Assembly: GCA_943908365.1 (NCBI GenBank)
Contig: CALTTH010000145.1
Coordinates: 1-8,177, forward strand
DNA: 8,177 bases
Source of the DNA: an uncultured Hyphomicrobiales bacterium
GTDB lineage: Bacteria > Pseudomonadota > Alphaproteobacteria > Rhizobiales > Rhizobiaceae
Direction of reading: 5' to 3'
The notes beneath the pieces were generated by a model, which was not told the DNA's origin, made no database searches, and saw nothing but the letters and a program-made list of their open reading frames with translations. Of the stretch, positions 1 to 5,841 are shown piece after piece. The translations under genes were made by a program, and so were the position numbers. How positions within the stretch are numbered: the first letter of the stretch is position 1; each line of letters opens with the position of its first letter.

Positions 1-671
1 CAGTATCGGGCGAGGGCGTTCAGCAGGCACTTCTGAAGATCATGGAAGGCACGGTCGCATCCGTTCCCCCGCAGGGTGGTCGCAAGCATCCGCAGCAGGA
101 ATTCCTGCAGGTGGATACGACCAACATTCTCTTCATCTGCGGCGGCGCATTTGCTGGCCTCGACAAGATCATCTCTGCCCGTGGCGAGAAGACATCCATC
201 GGCTTCGGTGCGACGGTCAAGGCAGAAGACGATCGCCGCGTTGGCGAAGTGCTGCGCGAACTGGAGCCTGAAGACCTGGTCAAGTTCGGTCTCATCCCCG
301 AATTCATCGGTCGTCTGCCGGTTCTGGCAACGCTCGAGGATCTCGACGAGGATGCGCTGATCCAGATCCTGTCCGAGCCGAAGAACGCTCTGGTCAAGCA
401 GTACCAGCGCCTGTTCGAGATGGAAGATGTCGAACTGACCTTCCACGAAGACGCGCTGCGTGAAATCGCCCGCAGGGCCATCACCCGTAAGACAGGTGCC
501 CGCGGTCTGCGCTCGATCATGGAAAAGATCCTGCTCGACACGATGTTCGACCTGCCGACGCTGGAAGGCGTTCGCGAAGTGGTGATTTCGGACGAGGTCG
601 TCAGCGGCCTCGCTCGCCCGCTCTACATCTATGCCGATCGCCAGGATGAAAAGGCGAATGTGTCGGCCTGA
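1..671 (+). CDS. clpX: ATP-dependent Clp protease ATP-binding subunit ClpX (3' part)
   Basis: This is the C-terminal 222 codons of ClpX, the AAA+ unfoldase that feeds substrates to the ClpP peptidase in the cytoplasm; the N-terminal zinc-binding domain and the Walker A and B motifs lie before the window. The first complete codon is at position 3. Visible family landmarks, in order, are the pore-2 region VSGEGVQQALLK, the RKH pore loop in GGRKHPQQEF, the strand ILFICGGAFAGLDKII, the box VII arginine finger in GLIPEFIGRLPV, and the sensor-2 motif TGARGLRSIMEKILLD. It ends with a short hydrophilic tail and TGA at 669-671. The visible part is about half of a usual protein of roughly 425 residues, with no frameshift. 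A rho-independent terminator follows at once, so lon is probably not co-transcribed. In relatives clpP usually lies just upstream; that is outside this window. Confidence 0.97.
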   Translation, partial: VSGEGVQQALLKIMEGTVASVPPQGGRKHPQQEFLQVDTTNILFICGGAFAGLDKIISARGEKTSIGFGATVKAEDDRRVGEVLRELEPEDLVKFGLIPEFIGRLPVLATLEDLDEDALIQILSEPKNALVKQYQRLFEMEDVELTFHEDALREIARRAITRKTGARGLRSIMEKILLDTMFDLPTLEGVREVVISDEVVSGLARPLYIYADRQDEKANVSA

Positions 672-697
672 TTACCAGGGCCGATCGCAATCAAATG

Positions 698-728
698 AAA
701 AAGGCTCGCTATTGGCGGGCCTTTTTTC
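698..728 (+). terminator. Rho-independent terminator of clpX
   Basis: A nine-pair stem (AAGGCTCGC at 701-709 with GCGGGCCTT at 715-723, one G-U pair) with a five-base loop is followed by a T6 run. The run can also pair with the A-tract at 698-700. It starts 27 bases after the clpX stop codon and probably ends the clpX transcript. Confidence 0.9.
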
Positions 729-974
729 TGTTTTAAGCCTCGAAACAGCGAATAACCGTGCCCGTGTCCGATTTTGAGTTGGAGCGGATTATGCTTTGCT
801 GATAGAGTCTTACCAGTGATTTGTGTGATGACGCGACGTTTTGGTGAAGGTCGCTCATCGAATCCACCTTCGCGGGGCCCGGCAGGGGTGGAGAGTAAAA
901 AGCGTATTCACGCCCTACGGTTTTTTTAAAGGTATGCGGCCCCACGATAGACAGCGGGTTGCTGGTTTCCGTGA
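729..974. other. Intergenic spacer upstream of the lon promoter, no gene seen
   Basis: No convincing gene is visible on either strand. The stretch holds an imperfect stem-loop with six-base arms (TCCACC at 863-868, GGTGGA at 887-892) around a GC-rich loop, and a T7 run at about 922. A 112-codon ATG frame on the minus strand covers most of it, but the frame has no recognisable motif and runs through the lon promoter region, so it is treated as chance. Confidence 0.5.
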
Positions 975-1003
975 CTTGAAAATGACAGTGCGAAACTCCA
1001 CTT
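975..1003 (+). promoter_or_regulatory. Candidate sigma-32 (RpoH) heat-shock promoter of lon
   Basis: CTTGAAA at 975-981 is followed after 14 bases by CTCCACTT at 996-1003. The RpoH consensus is CTTGAAA, 11-15 bases, CCCCATNT, so the -35 is perfect and the -10 matches five of the seven defined positions. Transcription would start about 75 bases before the lon ATG. Lon is a classical heat-shock regulon member, which fits. No good sigma-70 -10 element is visible at 17-bp spacing from the same TTGAAA. Confidence 0.5.
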
Positions 1004-1085
1004 TCAGTCACGAATAAGAATATGCCGGAAACTTCCCAAGACGTCCGGCAAGCGTCCCGAATAGGGACCATGGAAAGGAAATGAT

Positions 1086-3503
1086 ATGACGAACATCACG
1101 TCTGCTGCATCTGGCGGTACCTATCCCGTACTTCCTCTGCGCGACATTGTCGTTTTCCCACATATGATCGTTCCATTGTTTGTCGGACGCGAAAAGTCCA
1201 TTCGCGCACTGGAAGAGGTCATGGGCTCCGACAGGCAGATCATGCTTGTCACGCAGATCAACGCGAGCGATGACGATCCGGATCCGTCTGCGATTCACAA
1301 AGTGGGCACGGTTGCCAACGTTCTTCAGCTCCTGAAGCTGCCCGACGGCACCGTCAAGGTTCTTGTCGAGGGCAAGGGGCGCGCGCAGATCGAAGAATAC
1401 ACCGGCCGCGAAGACTTCTACGAAGCGACCGCAACGATCCTGCACGAGCCGGAAGAAGACGCCGTTGAGATCGAGGCCTTGTCTCGTTCCGTCGTGTCCG
1501 AGTTCGAAAGCTACGTAAAGCTCAACAAGAAGATTTCGCCGGAAGTCGTTGGTGCGGCTGGACAAATCGACGACTATTCCAAGCTCGCCGATACGGTTGC
1601 CTCACACCTTTCCATCAAGATCACCGAAAAGCAGGAAATGCTGGAGACGGTGAGCGTGAAGCAGCGCCTGGAAAAGGCTCTCGGCTTCATGGAAGGCGAA
1701 ATTTCCGTTCTGCAGGTTGAGAAGCGCATCCGCTCGCGCGTCAAGCGCCAGATGGAGAAGACCCAGCGCGAATATTACCTGAACGAGCAGATGAAGGCGA
1801 TCCAGAAGGAACTCGGCGACGGCGAGGACGGCCGTGACGAGATGGCCGAACTGGAAGAACGCGTTGCCAAGACCAAGCTCTCCAAGGAAGCCAAGGAAAA
1901 GGCCGAAGCGGAGATGAAGAAGCTTCGCCAGATGAGCCCGATGTCGGCGGAAGCCACCGTTGTGCGCAACTATCTGGACTGGCTGCTCGGTCTGCCATGG
2001 GGCAAGAAGTCCAAGGTCAAGGTTGATCTGAACGCTGCCGAGCAGGTTTTGGATCTGGACCACTTTGGCCTCGACAAGGTCAAGGAGCGCATCGTCGAAT
2101 ATCTGGCGGTACAGGCCCGTGCCACGAAGATCCGTGGACCGATCCTATGCCTCGTCGGCCCTCCAGGCGTCGGTAAGACCTCGCTTGCGAAGTCCATCGC
2201 CAAGGCAACTGGTCGCGAATATGTTCGCATGGCGCTAGGTGGCGTCCGTGACGAAGCGGAAATCCGCGGTCACCGCCGGACCTATATCGGCTCCATGCCG
2301 GGCAAGATCGTCCAGTCGATGAAGAAGGCCAAGAAGGCAAACCCGCTCTTCCTGCTCGATGAAATCGACAAGATGGGCATGGATTTCCGTGGTGACCCAT
2401 CGTCGGCCCTGCTCGAGGTGCTGGATCCGGAACAGAACGCCACCTTCATGGATCACTATCTGGAAGTGGAATACGATCTGTCCGACGTCATGTTCGTGAC
2501 GACTGCCAACACGCTCAATATTCCCGGTCCTCTGATGGACCGTATGGAAGTGATCCGTATTGCCGGTTACACTGAAGACGAAAAGCGCGAGATCGCCAAG
2601 CGGCACCTGCTGCCCAAGGCAATCAAGGAACATGCCCTGCGTCCGGAGGAATTCTCTATGACGGATGGCGCCTTGATGGCGATCATCCAGCAGTACACCC
2701 GTGAAGCCGGTGTTCGTAACTTCGAACGTGAGCTGATGAAGCTCGCCCGCAAGGCCGTCACCGAAATCATCAAGGGCAAGACCAAGTCAGTTGAAGTCAC
2801 GGCTGAAAACATCAACGACTATCTGGGTGTGCCGCGCTTCCGTCACGGCGAGGCCGAGCGTGAGGATCAGGTCGGCGTCGTCACGGGTCTGGCCTGGACC
2901 GAAGTGGGTGGCGAGTTGCTCACCATCGAAGGCGTGATGATGCCGGGCAAGGGTCGCATGACCGTGACCGGTAACCTGAAGGAAGTCATGAAGGAATCCA
3001 TCTCGGCGGCGGCATCCTATGTCCGTTCGCGTGCGGTCGATTTCGGCATCGAGCCTCCACGCTTCGACAAGAGCGACATCCACGTGCACGTGCCGGAAGG
3101 TGCAACGCCGAAGGACGGTCCGTCTGCAGGTGTCGCCATGGCAACGGCCATCGTCTCCATCATGACAGGTATTCCTGTTTCGAAGGACGTAGCGATGACG
3201 GGCGAGATCACGCTTCGCGGTCGTGTCCTTCCGATCGGTGGACTGAAGGAAAAGCTGCTTGCAGCACTTCGCGGCGGCATCAAGAAGGTGCTGATCCCGG
3301 AAGAAAACGCCAAGGATCTGGCGGACATTCCGGACAATGTGAAGAACGGCATGGAGATCATTCCGGTGTCCCGCATGGGTGAGGTTCTGGAGCATGCTCT
3401 GACCCGTAAACCCGAGCCGATCGAGTGGGACGGCAGCATTGAAACGCCGGTGATTGCGACTGTTGAGGGTGTTGATGACGGCAGCCAGACGATCGCACAT
3501 TAA
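1086..3503 (+). CDS. lon: Endopeptidase La, ATP-dependent protease Lon
   Basis: A complete 805-residue LonA protease. It degrades misfolded and short-lived regulatory proteins in the cytoplasm as a homohexamer. The N-terminal LON substrate-binding domain spans about residues 13-205 (YPVLPLRDIVVFPHMIVPLF). A charged coiled-coil follows at about 206-290. The AAA+ module has Walker A GPPGVGKT at 358-365, Walker B LFLLDEID at 421-428, the arginine finger in PLMDRMEV (R486) and sensor 2 in REAGVRNFERE (R544). The C-terminal S16 protease domain has catalytic Ser680 in PKDGPSAG and Lys723 in GGLKEKLLAA, the usual 43-residue spacing. Length is normal for the family. The ATG is set by GGAAAGGAA at 1072-1080, five bases upstream; an earlier ATG at 1081 stops after two codons. 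Its own terminator and a sigma-32-like promoter suggest a single-gene, heat-inducible unit. Confidence 0.98.
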   Translation: MTNITSAASGGTYPVLPLRDIVVFPHMIVPLFVGREKSIRALEEVMGSDRQIMLVTQINASDDDPDPSAIHKVGTVANVLQLLKLPDGTVKVLVEGKGRAQIEEYTGREDFYEATATILHEPEEDAVEIEALSRSVVSEFESYVKLNKKISPEVVGAAGQIDDYSKLADTVASHLSIKITEKQEMLETVSVKQRLEKALGFMEGEISVLQVEKRIRSRVKRQMEKTQREYYLNEQMKAIQKELGDGEDGRDEMAELEERVAKTKLSKEAKEKAEAEMKKLRQMSPMSAEATVVRNYLDWLLGLPWGKKSKVKVDLNAAEQVLDLDHFGLDKVKERIVEYLAVQARATKIRGPILCLVGPPGVGKTSLAKSIAKATGREYVRMALGGVRDEAEIRGHRRTYIGSMPGKIVQSMKKAKKANPLFLLDEIDKMGMDFRGDPSSALLEVLDPEQNATFMDHYLEVEYDLSDVMFVTTANTLNIPGPLMDRMEVIRIAGYTEDEKREIAKRHLLPKAIKEHALRPEEFSMTDGALMAIIQQYTREAGVRNFERELMKLARKAVTEIIKGKTKSVEVTAENINDYLGVPRFRHGEAEREDQVGVVTGLAWTEVGGELLTIEGVMMPGKGRMTVTGNLKEVMKESISAAASYVRSRAVDFGIEPPRFDKSDIHVHVPEGATPKDGPSAGVAMATAIVSIMTGIPVSKDVAMTGEITLRGRVLPIGGLKEKLLAALRGGIKKVLIPEENAKDLADIPDNVKNGMEIIPVSRMGEVLEHALTRKPEPIEWDGSIETPVIATVEGVDDGSQTIAH

Positions 3504-3547
3504 GATTTTGAGCGATCTATGATGCTAAATTAGCACAGAACTTCTGG

Positions 3548-3575
3548 AAGGCCGGCGGAAATGCCGGCCTTTTTT
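3548..3575 (+). terminator. Rho-independent terminator of lon
   Basis: A perfect nine-pair stem (AAGGCCGGC at 3548-3556 with GCCGGCCTT at 3563-3571), six-base loop GGAAAT, and a T6 run at 3570-3575. It begins 44 bases after the lon stop codon. Confidence 0.95.
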
Positions 3576-3638
3576 GTGAAAAAACCACGAGACCCCTTGT
3601 TTTTCAGGCGATTCCATCGCTTTTGGGTGGCGGTGCGC

Positions 3639-3654
3639 GAATAGAACTCTATTC
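3639..3654. promoter_or_regulatory. Perfect inverted repeat in the hupB upstream region
   Basis: GAATAG at 3639-3644 and CTATTC at 3649-3654 flank AACT. Outside these arms GCGC at 3635-3638 can pair with GCGC at 3656-3659 across one bulged T, giving about ten pairs. It lies 51-66 bases before the hupB ATG. It could be an RNA hairpin in the leader or a protein-binding site over the promoter; the sequence alone does not decide. No convincing -35/-10 pair was found nearby (a TTGGGT at 3623-3628 lacks a well-placed -10). Confidence 0.4.
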
Positions 3655-3704
3655 TGCGCGGACCTGATTTTGAGTCGTTTCATACCACTGAAAGGGATGG
3701 AAAC

Positions 3705-3980
3705 ATGAACAAGAACGAGCTCGTTTCTGCAGTTGCCGAGAAGGCTGGCCTGTCTAAGGCTGATGCCGCTTCTGCCGTTGACGCCGTATTTGAAACTGTA
3801 CAGAACGAACTGAAGGCTGGTGGCGATATCCGTCTCGCTGGCTTCGGTAGCTTCAGCGTCAGCCACCGCAAGGCAACCAAAGGCCGCAACCCGGCGACCC
3901 GCGAAGAGGTCGATATTCCTGCTCGCAACGTCCCGAAGTTCTCTGCAGGCAAGGGCCTGAAGGACGCGGTCAATAGCTGA
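3705..3980 (+). CDS. hupB: DNA-binding protein HU
   Basis: A complete 91-residue HU-family nucleoid protein, the usual length of about 90. HU dimers bind and bend DNA with little sequence preference and help compact the nucleoid and assist replication and recombination. The fold is readable: N-terminal helices MNKNELVSAVAEKAGLSK, then the signature DIRLAGFGSFSV (residues 41-52), then the basic DNA-gripping arm with GRNP at 60-63, where Pro63 is the conserved intercalating residue, and the C-terminal NVPKFSAGKGLKDAVN. The conserved GFGSF motif and lack of an acidic extension favour HU over IHF-alpha or IHF-beta. AAAGGGA at 3691-3697 sets the start, seven bases before the ATG. Codons such as GCT, TCT and CGT are frequent, as expected for an abundant protein. 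It lies between two terminators and is probably monocistronic. Confidence 0.97.
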   Translation: MNKNELVSAVAEKAGLSKADAASAVDAVFETVQNELKAGGDIRLAGFGSFSVSHRKATKGRNPATREEVDIPARNVPKFSAGKGLKDAVNS

Positions 3981-3988
3981 TCCGTCCC

Positions 3989-4009
3989 GACCTCATCTCG
4001 CATGAGGTC
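3989..4009 (+). other. Stem-loop in the hupB 3' untranslated region
   Basis: GACCTCAT at 3989-3996 pairs perfectly with ATGAGGTC at 4002-4009 around loop CTCGC. No T run follows, so it is not itself a terminator. It lies between the hupB stop codon and the true terminator and may protect the 3' end of an abundant mRNA; that role is inferred. Confidence 0.55.
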
Positions 4010-4030
4010 AATGACAATTCGATATCCTGC

Positions 4031-4060
4031 AAGCCCGGCCTCAGCGCCGGGCTTTGTTTT
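4031..4060 (+). terminator. Rho-independent terminator of hupB
   Basis: A perfect nine-pair stem (AAGCCCGGC at 4031-4039 with GCCGGGCTT at 4046-4054), loop CTCAGC, and the T-rich tail TTTGTTTT. It separates hupB from the riboswitch-controlled transcript. Confidence 0.93.
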
Positions 4061-4067
4061 GACGATC

Positions 4068-4096
4068 TTGCGTTGTGGCCTGGCGTACCATATTTC
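4068..4096 (+). promoter_or_regulatory. Candidate housekeeping promoter of the riboswitch-ribN transcript
   Basis: TTGCGT at 4068-4073 and TATTTC at 4091-4096 are separated by 17 bp. A start near 4103 would place the first RNA base about 15 bases before the aptamer. The -35 directly follows the hupB terminator. The -10 is only a moderate match, so this is a prediction. Confidence 0.45.
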
Positions 4097-4183
4097 TGGT
4101 CCGCCGGTCCTTCCGGCATTCGTTCTCAGGGCGGGGTGTAATTCCCCACCGGCGGTGAAAGGCAAACCTTAAGCCCGCGAGCG

Positions 4184-4309
4184 CCTGTTCTTCTACAGCA
4201 TCGGCCCGAAAATCGGACTCGATTTTTGGAAAGCACGATGCGTAGATCAAAGAAGATAGAGCGTCCTTTGTGCGTCCAATAGGACGCACGGCGCTCTAAA
4301 GAGGGCAGG
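4184..4309 (+). other. Variable peripheral arm of the FMN riboswitch
   Basis: The arm has its own basal stem: CCTG (4184-4187) pairs with CAGG (4306-4309), and TTCTT (4188-4192) pairs with AAGAG (4299-4303), with GG at 4304-4305 bulged. The RIME-like repeat occupies everything inside this stem (4193-4298). An ordinary short hairpin would remain if the repeat were removed. This pairing is read by eye and not energy-calculated. Confidence 0.6.
4193..4298 (+). repeat. RIME-like two-palindrome intergenic repeat, copy 1, inside the riboswitch
   Basis: The element has two adjacent hairpins. Hairpin 1: CTAC and GCATCG (4193-4203) pair with CGATGC and GTAG (4236-4245), with A4197 bulged; inside, CCGAAAATCG (4206-4215) pairs with CGATTTTTGG (4220-4229) around GACT. 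Hairpin 2: TAGAGCG (4257-4263) pairs with CGCTCTA (4292-4298), and GTGCGTCC (4270-4277) pairs with GGACGCAC (4282-4289) around AATA. Size (106 bp) and the paired large palindromes match the published description of Rhizobium-specific intergenic mosaic elements. The family name is assigned from memory of that architecture. A homologous, decayed copy lies at 5456-5557, which shows directly that it is a repeat. Confidence 0.85.
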
Positions 4310-4472
4310 GTCAGCAGATCCGGTGTAACTCCGGAGCCGACGGTATAGTCCGGATGAAAGAGAATGAGGTCAGGCTGCGCTCTTATCTGCGAAAGCAGGG
4401 GGGCAGTGCGTGTTTCATCGTGTCCTTGCCGATGCGGTTTCCGTCGTCCTCATCTGTCCTGATTTGTGTTGG

Positions 4473-4488
4473 TCCTTTGGAAAAGGAA
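4473..4488 (+). promoter_or_regulatory. Shine-Dalgarno-sequestering hairpin before ribN
   Basis: TCCTTT (4473-4478) pairs perfectly with AAAGGA (4482-4487) around GGA, burying the AAGGAA ribosome-binding site (4483-4488) that sits seven bases before the ribN ATG. Proteobacterial FMN riboswitches commonly act by blocking translation initiation, so this is the likely effector hairpin. No terminator with a T run is visible between the aptamer and the gene, which also favours translational control. Confidence 0.6.
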
Positions 4489-4495
4489 ACATGAC

Positions 4496-5398
4496 ATGAA
4501 TCAGAGCACCGTTTCGCTCTTCCGCTCCCGGGCCGTTCTCGGCGCCGGTTTTATGGTTCTGGCGGGTATCGCCTTCGCCGCACTCAACGTCATCACCCAG
4601 GAGCTTGCCATGGCGCTCGGCTTTCCGCCGGCATCCACAGCTTTCTGGCAATATGGTTTTGCGCTCATCCTCTCGCTGCCCTTGCTTGTTCGGCTAGGGC
4701 TGCGCGCAATGAAGACCGATTATCCCTTCCGCCACATCTTCCGTGTCCTGCTTGCCGCTTTCGGTGTTCAGGCCTGGGTGACGGGACTGGTGACAGTGCC
4801 GATCTGGCAGGCCATTGCGCTTGTCATGACTTCGCCCTTCTTCATCATCATCGGCGCTCGGCTTTTCCTGGGTGAAGCCGTCGGCCCGGACAGGTGGCTT
4901 GCGACACTCACGGGCTTCATCGGCGCGATGATCATCCTGCAGCCATGGTCGGACAGCTTTACCATGGCCGCACTGCTGCCTGTGCTTTCCGCATTGCTGT
5001 GGGGTGGATCGTCATTGATCATGAAAAACCTCACTCATCACGAGGCGCCCGAGACGGTGACCGTCTGGCTTCTCATCCTGTTGACGCCCATCAATGCGGG
5101 CCTTGCCGCAGCTTCTGGCTTTGCTGTTCCGGAAGGTTTTGCGCTCTGGCTGCTGCTTGCGGCAGGGCTGCTGACGGCGCTTGGGCAATATCTCCTGACG
5201 CTCGCTTACAACGCCGCTGATGCGGCCTACGTGCAGCCCTTCGACGATCTGAAGCTACCGTTGAACGTTCTCGCAGGCTGGCTGGTGTTTGGCTACGCGC
5301 CGAGCGGCTATCTCTGGCTCGGTGCCACTCTTATCCTCTTCGCGTCACTCTTCCTCATGCTGCGTGAAGCAGGCAAGGAAGCGGTGGTCGTCTCGTGA
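4496..5398 (+). CDS. ribN: EamA/DMT-family transporter, probable riboflavin importer RibN
   Basis: A 300-residue inner-membrane protein of the drug/metabolite transporter superfamily, normal length, with about ten hydrophobic helices (roughly residues 13-35, 46-66, 80-100, 103-121, 135-151, 157-177, 186-206, 214-236, 245-265, 271-289). They form two EamA repeats, the first closing with FLGEAVGPDRWLATLTGFIG. The sequence alone gives only the family. The substrate is inferred from the FMN riboswitch directly upstream and the known rhizobial RibN riboflavin transporters, which share this arrangement. Riboflavin uptake when FMN is low would be the expected role. AAGGAA at 4483-4488 sets the ATG at 4496. 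An in-frame GTG at 4466 would add ten polar residues and swallow the ribosome-binding site, so it is rejected. The gene is bracketed by two RIME-like repeats. Another DMT substrate cannot be excluded. Confidence 0.82.
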   Translation: MNQSTVSLFRSRAVLGAGFMVLAGIAFAALNVITQELAMALGFPPASTAFWQYGFALILSLPLLVRLGLRAMKTDYPFRHIFRVLLAAFGVQAWVTGLVTVPIWQAIALVMTSPFFIIIGARLFLGEAVGPDRWLATLTGFIGAMIILQPWSDSFTMAALLPVLSALLWGGSSLIMKNLTHHEAPETVTVWLLILLTPINAGLAAASGFAVPEGFALWLLLAAGLLTALGQYLLTLAYNAADAAYVQPFDDLKLPLNVLAGWLVFGYAPSGYLWLGATLILFASLFLMLREAGKEAVVVS

Positions 5399-5413
5399 CG
5401 GGAGATGCAACCA

Positions 5414-5436
5414 CACCGGGCGCGCTACGCCCGGTG
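5414..5436 (+). terminator. Strong hairpin after ribN, lacking a T run
   Basis: CACCGGGCG-type arms (perfect nine-pair stem, 5414-5422 with 5428-5436) flank CGCTA, starting 16 bases after the ribN stop codon. The following bases are CCATGGC, not U-rich, so it is not a canonical intrinsic terminator. It may protect the 3' end or assist termination. Confidence 0.4.
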
Positions 5437-5455
5437 CCATGGCTAACCGCCTAAG

Positions 5456-5557
5456 GCATCGGCCCGAAAATCGAAATCGATGTTCGGAAAAGCACGATGC
5501 CCACAGCCAAAGCGTAAGACGCCCCTTTTTGCATCCAATATGAGGCTTGTCGCGCTA
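5456..5557 (+). repeat. RIME-like repeat, copy 2, degenerate
   Basis: It aligns along its whole length with the copy inside the riboswitch and has the same orientation. Over hairpin 1 (5456-5500 against 4198-4241) a manual alignment gives 40 identical columns of 45, with one indel. The outer GCATCG/CGATGC arms are intact, and the inner stem keeps ten pairs with one A-G mismatch (5469/5482). Hairpin 2 (about 5514-5557) is recognisable by TCCAATA and the flanking TAAGACG and CGCGCTA. Its arms have lost most complementarity, so this is a decaying copy. Confidence 0.75.
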
Positions 5558-5736
5558 GGCGGTTCTTCAAGTGTCGAAGGTGATCTTCTCCGATGGGATT
5601 CGCTGAGGGGAGGGCGATGCATAGGACCTGAGCGGCAGCAAGCTGTCTACAAGGCACATGCGAATGACCTTCGATCGGTGCGAAAACGTCTGTCGGAAAG
5701 GGCGTCGTTTTTTAAAGTGAGGTGAGTTTCATAAGC
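5558..5736. other. Intergenic stretch between repeat copy 2 and the small minus-strand ORF
   Basis: No gene is recognised. At 5683-5713 an imperfect hairpin (AACG arms, one mismatch, one bulge, loop GGAAAG) ends in a T6 run on the plus strand and in a shorter T4 run on the minus strand. It could therefore be a weak bidirectional terminator; on the minus strand it lies about 20 bases after the stop codon of the small ORF at 5737-5841. Confidence 0.35.
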
Positions 5737-5841
5737 TCATCGCTGCTTGTCCTGATTCTCCGAGTCGTACTGAACCCATCGGAAAAAGAAGTAAATCGGC
5801 AAGGCAATAAGCGCCAAAGTGGCGAGCGTGTGTACTGACAT
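5737..5841 (-). CDS. Possible small single-helix membrane protein (34 residues)
   Basis: Not a recognised gene. The frame starts at ATG 5841-5839 and ends with TGA at 5739-5737. The product begins MSVHTLATLALIALPIYFFF, continues RWVQYDSENQDKQR and so has a short polar start, one hydrophobic helix of about 16-18 residues (4-20), an aromatic-basic FRW border, and a charged C-terminal tail. This is the typical layout of bacterial membrane miniproteins with the tail probably in the cytoplasm. A GGGA six bases before the ATG is a modest ribosome-binding site, and a TATAAA lies upstream on the minus strand (5905-5910). A weak hairpin with a T run follows the stop. Against it: the length is within what chance can give, and no neighbour suggests a function. 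Confidence 0.42.
   Translation of the reverse strand: MSVHTLATLALIALPIYFFFRWVQYDSENQDKQR

Larger units (their letters stand above)
4119..4368 (+). promoter_or_regulatory. FMN riboswitch (RFN element) with greatly enlarged variable arm
   Basis: The conserved RFN blocks are present in order: TTCTCAGGGCGGGGTG (4123-4138), TTCCCCACCGGCGGTG (4142-4157), AGCCCGCGAGCG (4172-4183), then after a long insertion GGTCAGCAGATCCGGTGTAA (4309-4328), TCCGGAGCCGACGGT (4330-4344), AGTCCGGATGAAAGAGAA (4347-4364). P1 closes by 4120-4127 pairing with 4360-4367. This RNA class binds flavin mononucleotide and represses riboflavin synthesis or uptake genes when FMN is plentiful. The next gene is a riboflavin-transporter-like EamA protein, as expected. 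Unusually, the variable arm between the P3 block and the next core block is about 125 nt and contains a complete two-hairpin repeat. All core blocks look intact, so ligand binding is probably preserved. The expression platform is discussed under the Shine-Dalgarno hairpin. Confidence 0.95.

Noticed and set aside
733..1071. 112-codon minus-strand ATG frame between clpX and lon
   Set aside because: No motif, runs across the predicted lon promoter, unusual composition, and no convincing ribosome-binding site.
3596..3617. CTTG...TTCCAT as a sigma-32 promoter of hupB
   Set aside because: Spacing is too short and the elements match poorly.
4041..4289. Minus-strand frame across the riboswitch
   Set aside because: It is the complement of structured RNA and the repeat; such frames with a KIESDFRADA-like tail arise from the repeat itself.
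4466..4495. Upstream GTG start extending RibN by ten residues
   Set aside because: The extension contains the AAGGAA ribosome-binding site and polar residues; the ATG at 4496 has ideal spacing.
5451..5657. Minus-strand 68-codon frame ending in SISIFGPMP
   Set aside because: Its tail is the translated hairpin 1 of repeat copy 2; no other support.
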